Source: Bacteroidota bacterium | GTDB taxonomy: Bacteria; Bacteroidota; Ignavibacteria; UBA10030; SZUA-254 | Length of the DNA stretch: 26,636 nt | Assembly (NCBI GenBank): GCA_004322375.1 | Contig: SCUC01000106.1 | Span: 1-26,636, forward strand | Direction: 5' to 3' | Shown: piece after piece, positions 1 to 7,144 of the stretch | How the letters are laid out: each line of letters starts with the position of its first letter | How positions within the stretch are numbered: the stretch's first letter is position 1 | Notes under the pieces: generated by a model | Told to the model about the DNA's origin: nothing | The model's database searches: none | What the model saw: the letters and a program-made list of their open reading frames with translations, nothing else | Position numbers and translations under genes: made by a program

Positions 1-87
1 AGAGTAATTTGCATATCGCCGCGAACCTGGGATGGTAATCCTGGACACTTTTTCAAATCACACAAGTTTTCTCTATCTTCTTTCCTG

Positions 88-1632
88 ATGATTCATACAG
101 AAACTATACTTGTTCTTGATTTCGGTTCCCAGTATTCTCAATTAATTGCACGGAGAATCAGGGAACTGGGGGTGTATTCGGAATTGCACCCGTTCAATTA
201 CCCGGTTGAAAACATAAGAGAATTACAGCCCAAAGGCATTATTCTCTCGGGCGGTCCTTCCAGTGTCTATGCACCCGATGCGCCGCATTCATCCCCTGAA
301 ATATTGAATTTGGGAATTCCCGTTCTAGGAATATGCTACGGCTTGCAGATTATTGCTTACCAGCTTGGCGGCGAGGTTGACCGCTCCGCGAAACGGGAGT
401 ATGGGCGCGCAGAAGTTTTGCTTGATGAGGCGACGGATTTGTTCGCGGGAATTGAAGGCCCGTCAACAACTGTGTGGATGAGCCATGGCGATCACCTGAC
501 AAAGTTGCCCGGCGGATTTGAGAGAATTGCCCATACGGCAAACTCTCCCATCTGTGCGATACGAAACAAGGAGAGAAAAATTTTCGGAGTTCAATTTCAC
601 CCGGAAGTAGTGCACTCAATCAAAGGGAGAGAAATCCTCCGCAATTTTGTTACGACAATTTGCGGCTGTGCGGGCGGATGGAATGCCGGCGTTATCATCG
701 AGCAGGAAAAAGAAGAAGTTCGTTCTCTTGTCGGCAATCAAAACGTCTTGTGCGCGCTGAGCGGAGGCGTGGATTCTTCCGTTCTTGCCGTGCTGCTTCA
801 TGAAGCGATTGGCGACCGGCTTTTTTGCATTCATATCAACAATGGCGTGATGCGGAAAGGTGAGAGCGAGCATGTTGTGCGGTTGTATCGCGACACGTAT
901 CATTTCAATCTGGATTATGTTGATGCGACTGAAATATTTCTTACACGATTGAACGGCATTACCGACCCGGAACAGAAACGAAAAATCATCGGGAACACCT
1001 TCATTGAGATATTCGAGCAGGAAGCTCACAAAATCGGAAACGTCGGATTTCTCGCGCAGGGAACGTTGTATCCCGATGTTATCGAATCAACGTCGTTCCG
1101 GGGACCATCGCACAAAATAAAAACGCACCACAACGTGGGCGGACTTCCGGAACGGATGAATCTAAAGCTGATCGAACCGTTTCGCGAGCTGTTTAAGGAT
1201 GAAGTTCGCTCGGTCGGTCGCGCGCTTGGGCTGCCGGAAGAATTTATTATTCGTCACGCATTTCCCGGACCCGGGCTTGCCGTGCGAATTGTCGGTGACA
1301 TTACGAAGGAAAAGCTGACGCTTTTGCGCGAGGCAGATGCTATTTTTCTCAGCGAGATTCATCAAGCGGGATTGTACGAATCGCTCTGGCAGGCGTTTGC
1401 CGTCCTGCTTCCTGTGCAAACTGTCGGCGTAATGGGGGACCAGCGCACGTATGAAAATGTCGTCGCTTTGCGCGCAGTTACCAGCATTGACGGCATGACA
1501 GCGGACTGGGCGCAGCTTCCCCACGAACTGCTGGCAAAGGTCTCCAATCGGATTATCAATGAAGTGCGCGGAATTAATCGCGTGGTATATGACATCAGCT
1601 CGAAACCACCCTCGACGATTGAATGGGAATAG
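88..1632 (+). CDS. guaA: GMP synthase (glutamine-hydrolysing)
   Basis: Converts XMP, ATP and glutamine to GMP in the last step of guanine nucleotide synthesis, in the cytosol. The 514 residues match the usual bacterial length. The N-terminal class I glutamine amidotransferase domain shows the nucleophile Cys83 in GICYGLQ and the His171/Glu173 pair in FHPE. The ATP pyrophosphatase domain has the P-loop SGGVDSS at 225-231, and the C-terminal dimerisation domain ends in the typical KPPSTIEWE. The ATG at 88 gives the normal N terminus (TILVLDFGSQY). The frame stays open back to the window edge, but nothing there resembles the family. No Shine-Dalgarno sequence is visible before the start. A repeat tract begins four bases after the stop codon. 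Confidence 0.97.
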   Translation: MIHTETILVLDFGSQYSQLIARRIRELGVYSELHPFNYPVENIRELQPKGIILSGGPSSVYAPDAPHSSPEILNLGIPVLGICYGLQIIAYQLGGEVDRSAKREYGRAEVLLDEATDLFAGIEGPSTTVWMSHGDHLTKLPGGFERIAHTANSPICAIRNKERKIFGVQFHPEVVHSIKGREILRNFVTTICGCAGGWNAGVIIEQEKEEVRSLVGNQNVLCALSGGVDSSVLAVLLHEAIGDRLFCIHINNGVMRKGESEHVVRLYRDTYHFNLDYVDATEIFLTRLNGITDPEQKRKIIGNTFIEIFEQEAHKIGNVGFLAQGTLYPDVIESTSFRGPSHKIKTHHNVGGLPERMNLKLIEPFRELFKDEVRSVGRALGLPEEFIIRHAFPGPGLAVRIVGDITKEKLTLLREADAIFLSEIHQAGLYESLWQAFAVLLPVQTVGVMGDQRTYENVVALRAVTSIDGMTADWAQLPHELLAKVSNRIINEVRGINRVVYDISSKPPSTIEWE

Positions 1633-1636
1633 AATT

Positions 1637-1792
1637 CAATGCAAAATTAAAAAAGGTTATCTGTTATTTGTGTTGGAGATGCAGTTCGCCGGAGGCGAAT
1701 CTTCGCTACACTGCGAGATGCAAGATAATTGAAGCAAAGACACAAATGACCAATAACAACTAACCACTAACGACTAACAAATCACAAAGAAC
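1637..1792 (+). repeat. Degenerate 7-bp-period repeat tract between guaA and tyrS
   Basis: The spacer reads as degenerate heptamers. The cleanest run is eleven units at 1716-1792, most ending in AC (AAATGAC, CAATAAC, AACTAAC, CACTAAC, GACTAAC, AAATCAC, AAAGAAC). It stops three bases before the tyrS ATG. The first part (1637-1683) also has period 7 (GTTATCT, GTTATTT, GTGTTGG) and looks like an imperfect inverted copy of the later part. No promoter or strong terminator is obvious within it. Confidence 0.6.
1676..1722. repeat. Small palindromic insertion flanked by an 8-bp direct repeat
   Basis: GAGATGCA occurs at 1676-1683 and again at 1715-1722. Between the copies lie 31 bases with two overlapping palindromes: TTCGCC-GGA-GGCGAA at 1685-1699, then GCGAA-TC-TTCGC. 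Removing one direct repeat plus the insert makes the surrounding 7-bp repeat continuous. This looks like an insertion with target duplication, although misalignment of repeats could give the same picture. Confidence 0.4.
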
Positions 1793-1795
1793 CGG

Positions 1796-3073
1796 ATGCA
1801 AAATTTTTTACAAGAACTGGAATGGCGGGGATTGATTCACTCCAAAACTGCGGGAGTGGAGGAACATTTTCAATCGAACAAGAATGTGAGAGGGTATATC
1901 GGGTTTGACCCGACTGCCCCGTCTCTGCATGTCGGCTCGCTGCTGCCGATTATGGGATTAGTGCATTTGCAGCGTTGCGGGCATACGCCGATAGCTATCG
2001 CAGGCGGCGGCACGGGGATGATTGGAGACCCGAGCGGAAAAACGCAGGAGCGAAAATTATTATCGCTTGAAGAAATCGAGGCGAACCTTGAGGGGATTAA
2101 GAAGCAGCTTGCAAAGTTTTTAGATTTCAACACTAAAGAGAACCCGGCAACGCTTGTCAACAACGCGGATTGGCTGACCAAAGTAACGATGATGGAATTC
2201 TTGCGCGACATCGGGAAAAACTTTTCCGTGAACGAGATGCTCGCGAAGGATTCCGTGAAGAACCGGATTGAGCAGGAGCAGGGGATGTCGTTTACCGAGT
2301 TTAGCTACTCGCTGCTGCAATCGTACGATTTTCTCGAGCTGTACGAGCGGTATGGCTGCACGCTTCAAATGGGGGGAAGCGACCAGTGGGGCAACATCGT
2401 TGCGGGCAAGGATTTGATACGAAGAAAGAAAGGCGCCGAGGCGCATGGAGTTGTTTTCCCGTTAATCACAACATCCACAGGCACAAAATTCGGCAAAACG
2501 GAGAGCGGAACGGTATGGCTCGATGCGGGGAGAACCTCGCCGTACAGGTTCTACCAGTTCTGGTACAACACGGTTGACGCCGACGTGATGAAATATTTGA
2601 AATTTTTCACGCTGTTGGCTCAGGAGCGTATTGCAGAGCTTGAGGCTTCAATGCAAGCCGCGCCGGAAAAACGCGAGGCGCAGACAACGCTCGCCCGGGA
2701 AGTAACCCGAACCGTCCATGATGAAACCGCTCTCGCGCAGGCATTAAAAGCCTCGAAGATTTTCTTTGGCGGGGAGATTACCGATGTGACCGATGCGGAA
2801 TTGGTTGACATTTTCAGCGATGTGCCATCGGTGGAAATTTCAAAAGCGAGTCTTGAAGGGGAAGGAATGCCGTTTGCCGATTTGTTGGTGCAGGCGCAGA
2901 TGGCAAAATCTAAAAGCGATGCGCGGCGGGCAATCGAGCAGGGAGGGATTTACGTCAATAATGTACGCGCGCCGGAAGCGAACAAAAAAATTTCCATGAA
3001 TGAGACCATCCACGGCAAATTTGTGCTGCTGCGGAAAGGCGGGAAGAATTATTTTATGGTGAAAGTGGTGTAA
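1796..3073 (+). CDS. tyrS: Tyrosine--tRNA ligase
   Basis: Charges tRNA-Tyr with tyrosine using ATP, in the cytosol. The 425 residues match the bacterial TyrRS length. The Rossmann-fold catalytic core carries the class I signature as HVGS at 45-48 (the usual TyrRS form of HIGH) and KFGKT at 231-235 (the KMSKS loop). The sequence GGSDQWGN, which contributes to the tyrosine site, is present. The C-terminal S4 RNA-binding domain is recognisable in the last 65 or so residues (DARRAIEQGGIYVNN). The ATG at 1796 gives the family N terminus (LQELEWRGLI). The leader is a repeat tract with only a weak ribosome site; no T-box leader was seen. Confidence 0.96.
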   Translation: MQNFLQELEWRGLIHSKTAGVEEHFQSNKNVRGYIGFDPTAPSLHVGSLLPIMGLVHLQRCGHTPIAIAGGGTGMIGDPSGKTQERKLLSLEEIEANLEGIKKQLAKFLDFNTKENPATLVNNADWLTKVTMMEFLRDIGKNFSVNEMLAKDSVKNRIEQEQGMSFTEFSYSLLQSYDFLELYERYGCTLQMGGSDQWGNIVAGKDLIRRKKGAEAHGVVFPLITTSTGTKFGKTESGTVWLDAGRTSPYRFYQFWYNTVDADVMKYLKFFTLLAQERIAELEASMQAAPEKREAQTTLAREVTRTVHDETALAQALKASKIFFGGEITDVTDAELVDIFSDVPSVEISKASLEGEGMPFADLLVQAQMAKSKSDARRAIEQGGIYVNNVRAPEANKKISMNETIHGKFVLLRKGGKNYFMVKVV

Positions 3074-3106
3074 ATTTATTATACTACTAATAGAAAGGAT
3101 TGCACT

Positions 3107-3337
3107 ATGTCAAAAGCAGAAAAAGAACTTGCATTAAGACTTCTGGGACTTCCGGTTTCTTCTCGCGCCGCACTCGCCGAAAAGCTCATTTCAAGCCTGG
3201 ATGAAACCGTGGACGACGAGGTCGAGAAATTATGGATAAAAGAAGCTGAACGACGTTATCAGGAAATAATGAAAAAGAAAGTCATGACCGTACCAAGCGA
3301 AAAAGTTTTTAAGGAAGCATATAGCTCAATAATTTAA
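3107..3337 (+). CDS. Putative addiction-module antitoxin component (orphan)
   Basis: The 76-residue protein resembles the addiction module component family (TIGR02574-like). It has an N-terminal helical part with LAEKLISSLDE, then acidic residues before ELWI-like helices, and a C-terminal VPSEKVFKEAY, which fits the family ending in a PxEEVF-type motif. The usual partner is a ParE/RelE toxin just downstream, but the next gene (28 bases on) is a lipoprotein and no toxin remnant is visible. AAAGGA precedes the start. It may be an orphan or a cross-acting antitoxin. The family call comes from the sequence pattern; the function is inferred. Confidence 0.7.
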   Translation: MSKAEKELALRLLGLPVSSRAALAEKLISSLDETVDDEVEKLWIKEAERRYQEIMKKKVMTVPSEKVFKEAYSSII

Positions 3338-3365
3338 CAACAACTCGGGGAGAGGAGTATTTGAC

Positions 3366-4178
3366 TTGACAAATGCTGTATCAATTTATATTACAAACAT
3401 TCTCTGTATAAGTGCTTTGATAATTTTTTCCGGATGTGCAGGGATCAGTTTCTTAGAGCTTCAGGATGCGGAAACATTAGGAGAAGGAAATTCAAGCATT
3501 GCGCTTGGTTCGTCATTGGGATTGGACATTAAAAGCATTTTTATAGATTCTCTTTCATCGAGAGAAGGTGAATCGTATTCTTGGGTTCCGATTGAAGCGC
3601 ATTTTCAAACGGGAGTACGTGAGAATATGGATGTCGGTGTTTCTCTCTGGAACTCATCTCTTCTATCAGTCTTCCGTTTTAAGCAGCGGGCAAGCTACTA
3701 TGATGTTGGAATGGCTTTAAACGCGAAATATCGCATGACGCCGCAAGCCGCTAGACGAAATGTCGCATTTAGTGTTTCCTTGATGGGACAGCTTGCAGGA
3801 TATTCGCAAGGAGATGATTACTGGAATTATAGGACAGCAGCGATAGCGCCCGGCATTTTTTATTCTAACAGGGTTAAAATGGCACCACAACCGGTGGATA
3901 GTAGTAAAAAGGGCTTACTCTCTGACGTCATTATAACGTTGTATGCCGGGTTGAAAACATATTTCATTGTTTCGGATATCAAGAGATATAGCGTAGCTCT
4001 CCCCACAGAGATGAAGGATACGAAATTCTTCATTCTTTACGACCCTTTTGTCGGTATTACGGCAGGAGAAGATAAAATTTATTACCTGGAAGCACACGTA
4101 ATAATAATGAAGCACCCGTACAACGGCGCCACCGGGGTCTATCCGAGCATTGGGATGGGCGGGAAAATTATTTTTTAA
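3366..4178 (+). CDS. Lipoprotein with outer-membrane barrel-like C terminus
   Basis: The start is TTG, with AGGAG eight bases upstream (3353-3357), which settles the choice. A hydrophobic signal segment leads to the lipobox FSGC, giving a mature lipidated cysteine near residue 24. The rest alternates hydrophobic and polar residues in strand-like fashion (VGVSLWNSSLLSVFRF, VAFSVSLMGQLAG, ITLYAGLKTYFIV) and the protein ends in GGKIIF. A terminal aromatic residue is usual for outer-membrane barrels. I do not recognise a named family. The likely location is the outer membrane; the function is unknown. Confidence 0.75.
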   Translation: MTNAVSIYITNILCISALIIFSGCAGISFLELQDAETLGEGNSSIALGSSLGLDIKSIFIDSLSSREGESYSWVPIEAHFQTGVRENMDVGVSLWNSSLLSVFRFKQRASYYDVGMALNAKYRMTPQAARRNVAFSVSLMGQLAGYSQGDDYWNYRTAAIAPGIFYSNRVKMAPQPVDSSKKGLLSDVIITLYAGLKTYFIVSDIKRYSVALPTEMKDTKFFILYDPFVGITAGEDKIYYLEAHVIIMKHPYNGATGVYPSIGMGGKIIF

Positions 4179-4190
4179 GAGATTGTGAGT

Positions 4191-4363
4191 AGTTCCAAAA
4201 ACTCAGTCTGACTGTCATTCCGATGGAGCGAAGTCCCGCCTTGCGGGAAGGAATCTCAATACTTGAGGAATTTGAACCCCTTGAGGCGTTGATCCGCCCC
4301 GGCGGACTCACCCCGATGAAGCTGGGGTTCGGAATGACAGGTTCCTCTAGTTTTTGGAACCAC
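4191..4363. repeat. Nested inverted-repeat element (TGTCATTCCGA type)
   Basis: The outer arms GTTCCAAAAACT (left) and AGTTTTTGGAAC (right) are inverted, as are the inner arms CTGTCATTCCGA and TCGGAATGACAG. The ends span 4191-4224 and 4330-4363. Inside are further small hairpins such as CCCGC-CTT-GCGGG and CCGCC-CC-GGCGG. There are open frames on both strands, but they read like translations of repeats, not proteins. It lies between the 3366 lipoprotein and the propeller gene. Together with the features at 4397 and 4472 it fills this 343-base spacer. Confidence 0.7.
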
Positions 4364-4396
4364 CCTTTGCTTAAATTTGCAACAATTTCGATGATT

Positions 4397-4434
4397 GGAT
4401 TCTTCATCACGCTAAAGCGTAATTCAGAATGACA
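4397..4434. repeat. Second partial repeat with ACGC-TAAA-GCGT hairpin
   Basis: The reverse strand reads TGTCATTCTGA and continues to GAAGAATCC, the same style as the neighbouring element. The centre, 4409-4420, is a 4-bp stem with a TAAA loop. It is probably a diverged relative of the element ending at 4363. Confidence 0.45.
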
Positions 4435-4471
4435 AACCATTGGGTATTTTTGGTTATCATTGTAAATTCCC

Positions 4472-4520
4472 CAATGACAAAGAACAAAGTACCAAGTACC
4501 AAGTACCAAGTACAAACAAC
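4472..4520 (+). repeat. Seven consecutive 7-bp repeats abutting a start codon
   Basis: The units are CAATGAC, AAAGAAC, AAAGTAC, CAAGTAC, CAAGTAC, CAAGTAC and AAACAAC. One base then separates the tract from the ATG at 4522. The consensus is (C/A)AANNAC, close to the tract before tyrS, which also contains AAAGAAC. The tract is poor in G and T and would be unstructured in mRNA. Confidence 0.8.
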
Positions 4521-4521
4521 C

Positions 4522-5403
4522 ATGACTATACTACTGCTTCTGTTTTTATTCATCTATTCTGTCGGTAATTCTCAAGGTCTCCCCGATACCGAAATATTCC
4601 TGGCAAACCTTACAATCGAAGAGGGTGATGTAACCATCGGCAAGCCGATGAATATTACCAACCGCGAGGGGTATGATAACCAACCCTCCTTCTCGCCGGA
4701 TGGAAGAAGCATTTATTTTACTTCTATACGCGATACGATACAAGCGGATACCTACCGGCATGATATTGAAGAAGATTCGACAGTGAGAGTTACAAGCACG
4801 GAAGAGAGCGAATACTCTCCGACAGTGATGTTTGATGAACGCTTTTTTTCCGTCGTGCGGGTGGAGAAAGATTCGACGCAGCGATTATGGAAATTTAATC
4901 TCGATGGAACCAACCCTGAGCTTGTTCTGAAAGGCATTAAACCTGTCGGGTATCATTGCTGGTTAGATAGCTTCTGGGTCGCGCTGTTCGTTCTTGGGGA
5001 ACCGAACTTGCTTCTGCTTACAGATATTCGAAACGAAAAGCCGGTTACCATCGCGAATAATATCGGCAGGTCGCTCCATGTCGTTCCCGGAGAAAATGCG
5101 ATGAGCTACGTTGCGAAAGAAAATGATTCCACCTGGCTCATCCGGACATTCAATTTCGATTTGAAACGCACGGCAACCATCGCGCAAACGCTGCAAGGGA
5201 GCGAAGATTTTGTCTGGCTTCCAAACAGGACGCTGCTGATGGCAAAAGGCTCGACAATTTATAAATTCAATCCGGAGAGCGACGCTACATGGGTCGAAAT
5301 TGCCGACGTGAGCGGCGATGGTATCACCAGCATTACACGGTTAGCAGTGAACCGGGAGGCGACCCGGCTCGCAATAGTTGGTATCAAGGAGAAAAAAGAA
5401 TAG
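4522..5403 (+). CDS. Exported TolB/WD40-like beta-propeller protein
   Basis: The 293-residue protein starts with a clear signal peptide (MTILLLLFLFIYSVGNSQG). For that reason I start at 4522 and not at the upstream in-frame ATG 4429, whose extra 31 codons only translate the repeat tract. The first propeller blade is typical of the PD40/WD40-like family: PSFSPDGRSIYFTS. Later blades are weaker (WKFNLDGTNPELVLKG; VWLPNRTLLMAKGSTIYKFN). It is probably periplasmic or outer-membrane associated, and the ligand is unknown. The stop codon overlaps the presumed start of the alkyltransferase-like gene. Confidence 0.75.
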   Translation: MTILLLLFLFIYSVGNSQGLPDTEIFLANLTIEEGDVTIGKPMNITNREGYDNQPSFSPDGRSIYFTSIRDTIQADTYRHDIEEDSTVRVTSTEESEYSPTVMFDERFFSVVRVEKDSTQRLWKFNLDGTNPELVLKGIKPVGYHCWLDSFWVALFVLGEPNLLLLTDIRNEKPVTIANNIGRSLHVVPGENAMSYVAKENDSTWLIRTFNFDLKRTATIAQTLQGSEDFVWLPNRTLLMAKGSTIYKFNPESDATWVEIADVSGDGITSITRLAVNREATRLAIVGIKEKKE

Positions 5404-5720
5404 CCGCCAAAAAAACTACTCCCTACTCGCTCGTCTGGGAAATGGTGAGAATCATTCCGAAAGGGAAAGTAGCCACATACGGACAAATCGCGAAGCTGTG
5501 CGGGCTGCCGGGCCATGCGCGGTTTGTCGGGTACGCGCTTCATAATTTGCCGTCCGGCGTTCCCGTGCCATGGCAGCGTGTGATTAACTCGCAGGGAAAA
5601 ATTTCATTTCGAAAAAGAAGCTCCAGCCATAAGCTACAACGGCAGTTGCTTGAGCAGGAAGGCATTGTATTTAAGAACGACACCGTAGATTTGAAAAAAT
5701 TCGGGTGGCGGAGGCAATAG
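5400..5720 (+). CDS. Alkyltransferase-like protein (MGMT family, no active-site Cys)
   Basis: It resembles the DNA-binding domain of O6-alkylguanine-DNA alkyltransferases: IPKGKVATYGQIAKLCG (recognition helix region), an arginine and tyrosine suited to base flipping, and the active-site motif as VPWQRVI where repair enzymes have PCHR. Trp in place of Cys marks the ATL group. Known ATL proteins bind O6-alkylguanine and flag it for nucleotide excision repair instead of removing the alkyl group. The start is unusual. The only in-frame ATGs are at 5289 (111 bases inside the previous gene, giving a non-family N terminus) and 5442 (too late). An ATA at 5400 lies eight bases after AAGGAG and overlaps the upstream stop. 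The family call is strong; the start is uncertain. Confidence 0.82.
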   Translation: MAAKKTTPYSLVWEMVRIIPKGKVATYGQIAKLCGLPGHARFVGYALHNLPSGVPVPWQRVINSQGKISFRKRSSSHKLQRQLLEQEGIVFKNDTVDLKKFGWRRQ

Positions 5721-5747
5721 CATACATTCTTTTTTTCCCCCTCGTAA

Positions 5748-5767
5748 AATACCCCAAATGGGGTATT
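5748..5767. repeat. Perfect 8-bp palindrome AATACCCC-AAAT-GGGGTATT
   Basis: The arms are perfect and 8 bp long, around a 4-base centre, in the 178-base spacer before the T9SS gene at 5899. No U-tract follows, so it is not a normal terminator. It could be an operator or a small dispersed palindrome. Confidence 0.5.
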
Positions 5768-5898
5768 GGTTACTTTCCCATTTCTCCTACATTACGTACC
5801 GTCCGTTATTTTCAATGATGGAAGTTCTCCTTTGCTGAACGGAATGCATCACCGGAGAAATAATTTTAGACATTCCAAAGAATTTAATGAGGATACTC

Positions 5899-7023
5899 AT
5901 GAAAAAATGCTACTACATTTTTTTTGTGTGCATGTTGTTCGTTTCAATGCCGGTGGCAACAATGGCGCAAATCACTATTTCCAATACCGATATTGATACT
6001 GCAATCACCAATACACAATGGCTCAGTATTGATGATACGCTCGGCGGCAATTTCGATTTAGGGACAGCCTCATCATCGGCGCAAACATTCGATTTCAGCA
6101 CTATTAATATTGCTGCAACAGCAGATTCGGAATATCAAAATTATTATCTTCCGTCAGGACATATTGGCGCAGATTCATTTCCAACGGCAACACAATGCTA
6201 TGAAGGTACGACGACTCTTGCATTTCCGCCTTATACCATCACGATGACGATTGCCGGATATTATTCGATAGAAACCAGCGGAGCGTATGTCTTAGGATTA
6301 GTAATGCGACAACAGGTTTCTCCAACGCCTCCTCCAGGATTTCCGTTCCCGGCAGATACGACCCAGTTTGCACGATGGGACCCAAAAGATTTAGCTATCC
6401 CGCTTCCGTTAACATTGGGAACATCGCAAACGAATACAGCGACGCTAAGTAACTTCGACGGAGAAATGGAAATAACAACACGAACCTATACCGCAGACGG
6501 GTTTGGAACGTTAATAACACCGGATGGACGCACACTACAGGCTATTCGGCTTGTTGTTGATGAAATCGAGCTTGGTATTGACGGCAGCGATACTACGCGT
6601 CAACGAACCCAAGAAATTATGTTTATCGCCCAGGATTTGACACGGTTATCGTTCCAGGTTGATACGAATTATTCCGGCGGGGCAACAACCCCGTTGAGCT
6701 ATGATTACGAAAAGAAAATCGACGTGCTTGCCGTGCGGGAGATTTCTAATAGTGTGCCTGATGTATTTGAGCTATCGCAAAACTACCCCAACCCCTTTAA
6801 CCCGATGACTACGATCCGATTCATGATTCAGGATGCAGGTTACACATCCTTGAAGGTCTATAATATGCTGGGCGAGGAGGTGGCTACGTTAGTAAGCAGA
6901 CAGATGCCTGTCGGGACGTATGAGGCTTCGTTCGATGCAAGCAATTTACCGAGCGGCATGTATATGTATAAATTATCTGTCGGTGAATTTGTTCAGACGA
7001 GGAAAATGATACTGGCGAAGTAA
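5899..7023 (+). CDS. T9SS-exported protein of unknown function
   Basis: I chose the ATG at 5899 (MKKCYY) over the one at 5887 because GAGG lies six bases upstream and the signal peptide then starts with Lys-Lys. The signal peptide probably ends at TMAQ. The middle part (about residues 25-280) is beta-rich, with no family I recognise. The last 80 or so residues are a type IX sorting domain beginning at NYPNPFNP (residue 295), followed by TSLKVYNMLGEEVATLV and ending VQTRKMILAK. The protein is therefore expected to cross the outer membrane and be cell-surface attached or released. Its sorting domain is closely related to that of the protein at 16142. Confidence 0.88.
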   Translation: MKKCYYIFFVCMLFVSMPVATMAQITISNTDIDTAITNTQWLSIDDTLGGNFDLGTASSSAQTFDFSTINIAATADSEYQNYYLPSGHIGADSFPTATQCYEGTTTLAFPPYTITMTIAGYYSIETSGAYVLGLVMRQQVSPTPPPGFPFPADTTQFARWDPKDLAIPLPLTLGTSQTNTATLSNFDGEMEITTRTYTADGFGTLITPDGRTLQAIRLVVDEIELGIDGSDTTRQRTQEIMFIAQDLTRLSFQVDTNYSGGATTPLSYDYEKKIDVLAVREISNSVPDVFELSQNYPNPFNPMTTIRFMIQDAGYTSLKVYNMLGEEVATLVSRQMPVGTYEASFDASNLPSGMYMYKLSVGEFVQTRKMILAK

Positions 7024-7049
7024 CAAGTCAAAAGTAAAAAATAAAAAAG
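7024..7049 (+). repeat. A-rich 7-bp-period tract, identical copy at 18275
   Basis: The tract begins directly after the stop codon and reads as heptamers CAAGTCA, AAAGTAA, AAAATAA, then AAAAG. The same 26 bases recur at 18275-18300 after another T9SS gene. Confidence 0.75.
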
Positions 7050-7075
7050 CCGTCTTGTAACAGGACGGCTTTTTT
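7044..7075 (+). terminator. Rho-independent terminator
   Basis: The arms AAAAAGCCGTC (7044-7054) and GACGGCTTTTT (7064-7074) surround a nine-base loop and are followed by a T-run. It closes the T9SS gene at 5899 and separates it from the kinase gene. Confidence 0.88.
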
Positions 7076-7144
7076 CGTTGATAGTCATGCGGTTGCCCCT
7101 TTCCTTAAAGTTGTGTAGATTATACCCTTGTTTTTACAAGTAGA

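Noticed and set aside
1..87. Possible end of an upstream gene or a guanine riboswitch before guaA
   Set aside because: One frame ends at 36-38 but is too short to recognise, and no purine-riboswitch core could be seen in so short a leader.
4168..4515. 115-residue minus-strand open frame (begins MYLVLGTWYFVLCH)
   Set aside because: It is the translation of the 7-bp repeat tract and the TGTCATTCC element; there is no family look and no ribosome site.
4472..4520. Possible CRISPR array
   Set aside because: The unit is only 7 bp, with no spacers and no cas genes nearby.
7093..7121. Possible promoter TTGCCC-N17-TAGATT before the kinase gene
   Set aside because: It is a weak match to a sigma-70 pattern that may not apply in this phylum, so it is not strong enough to list as a feature.
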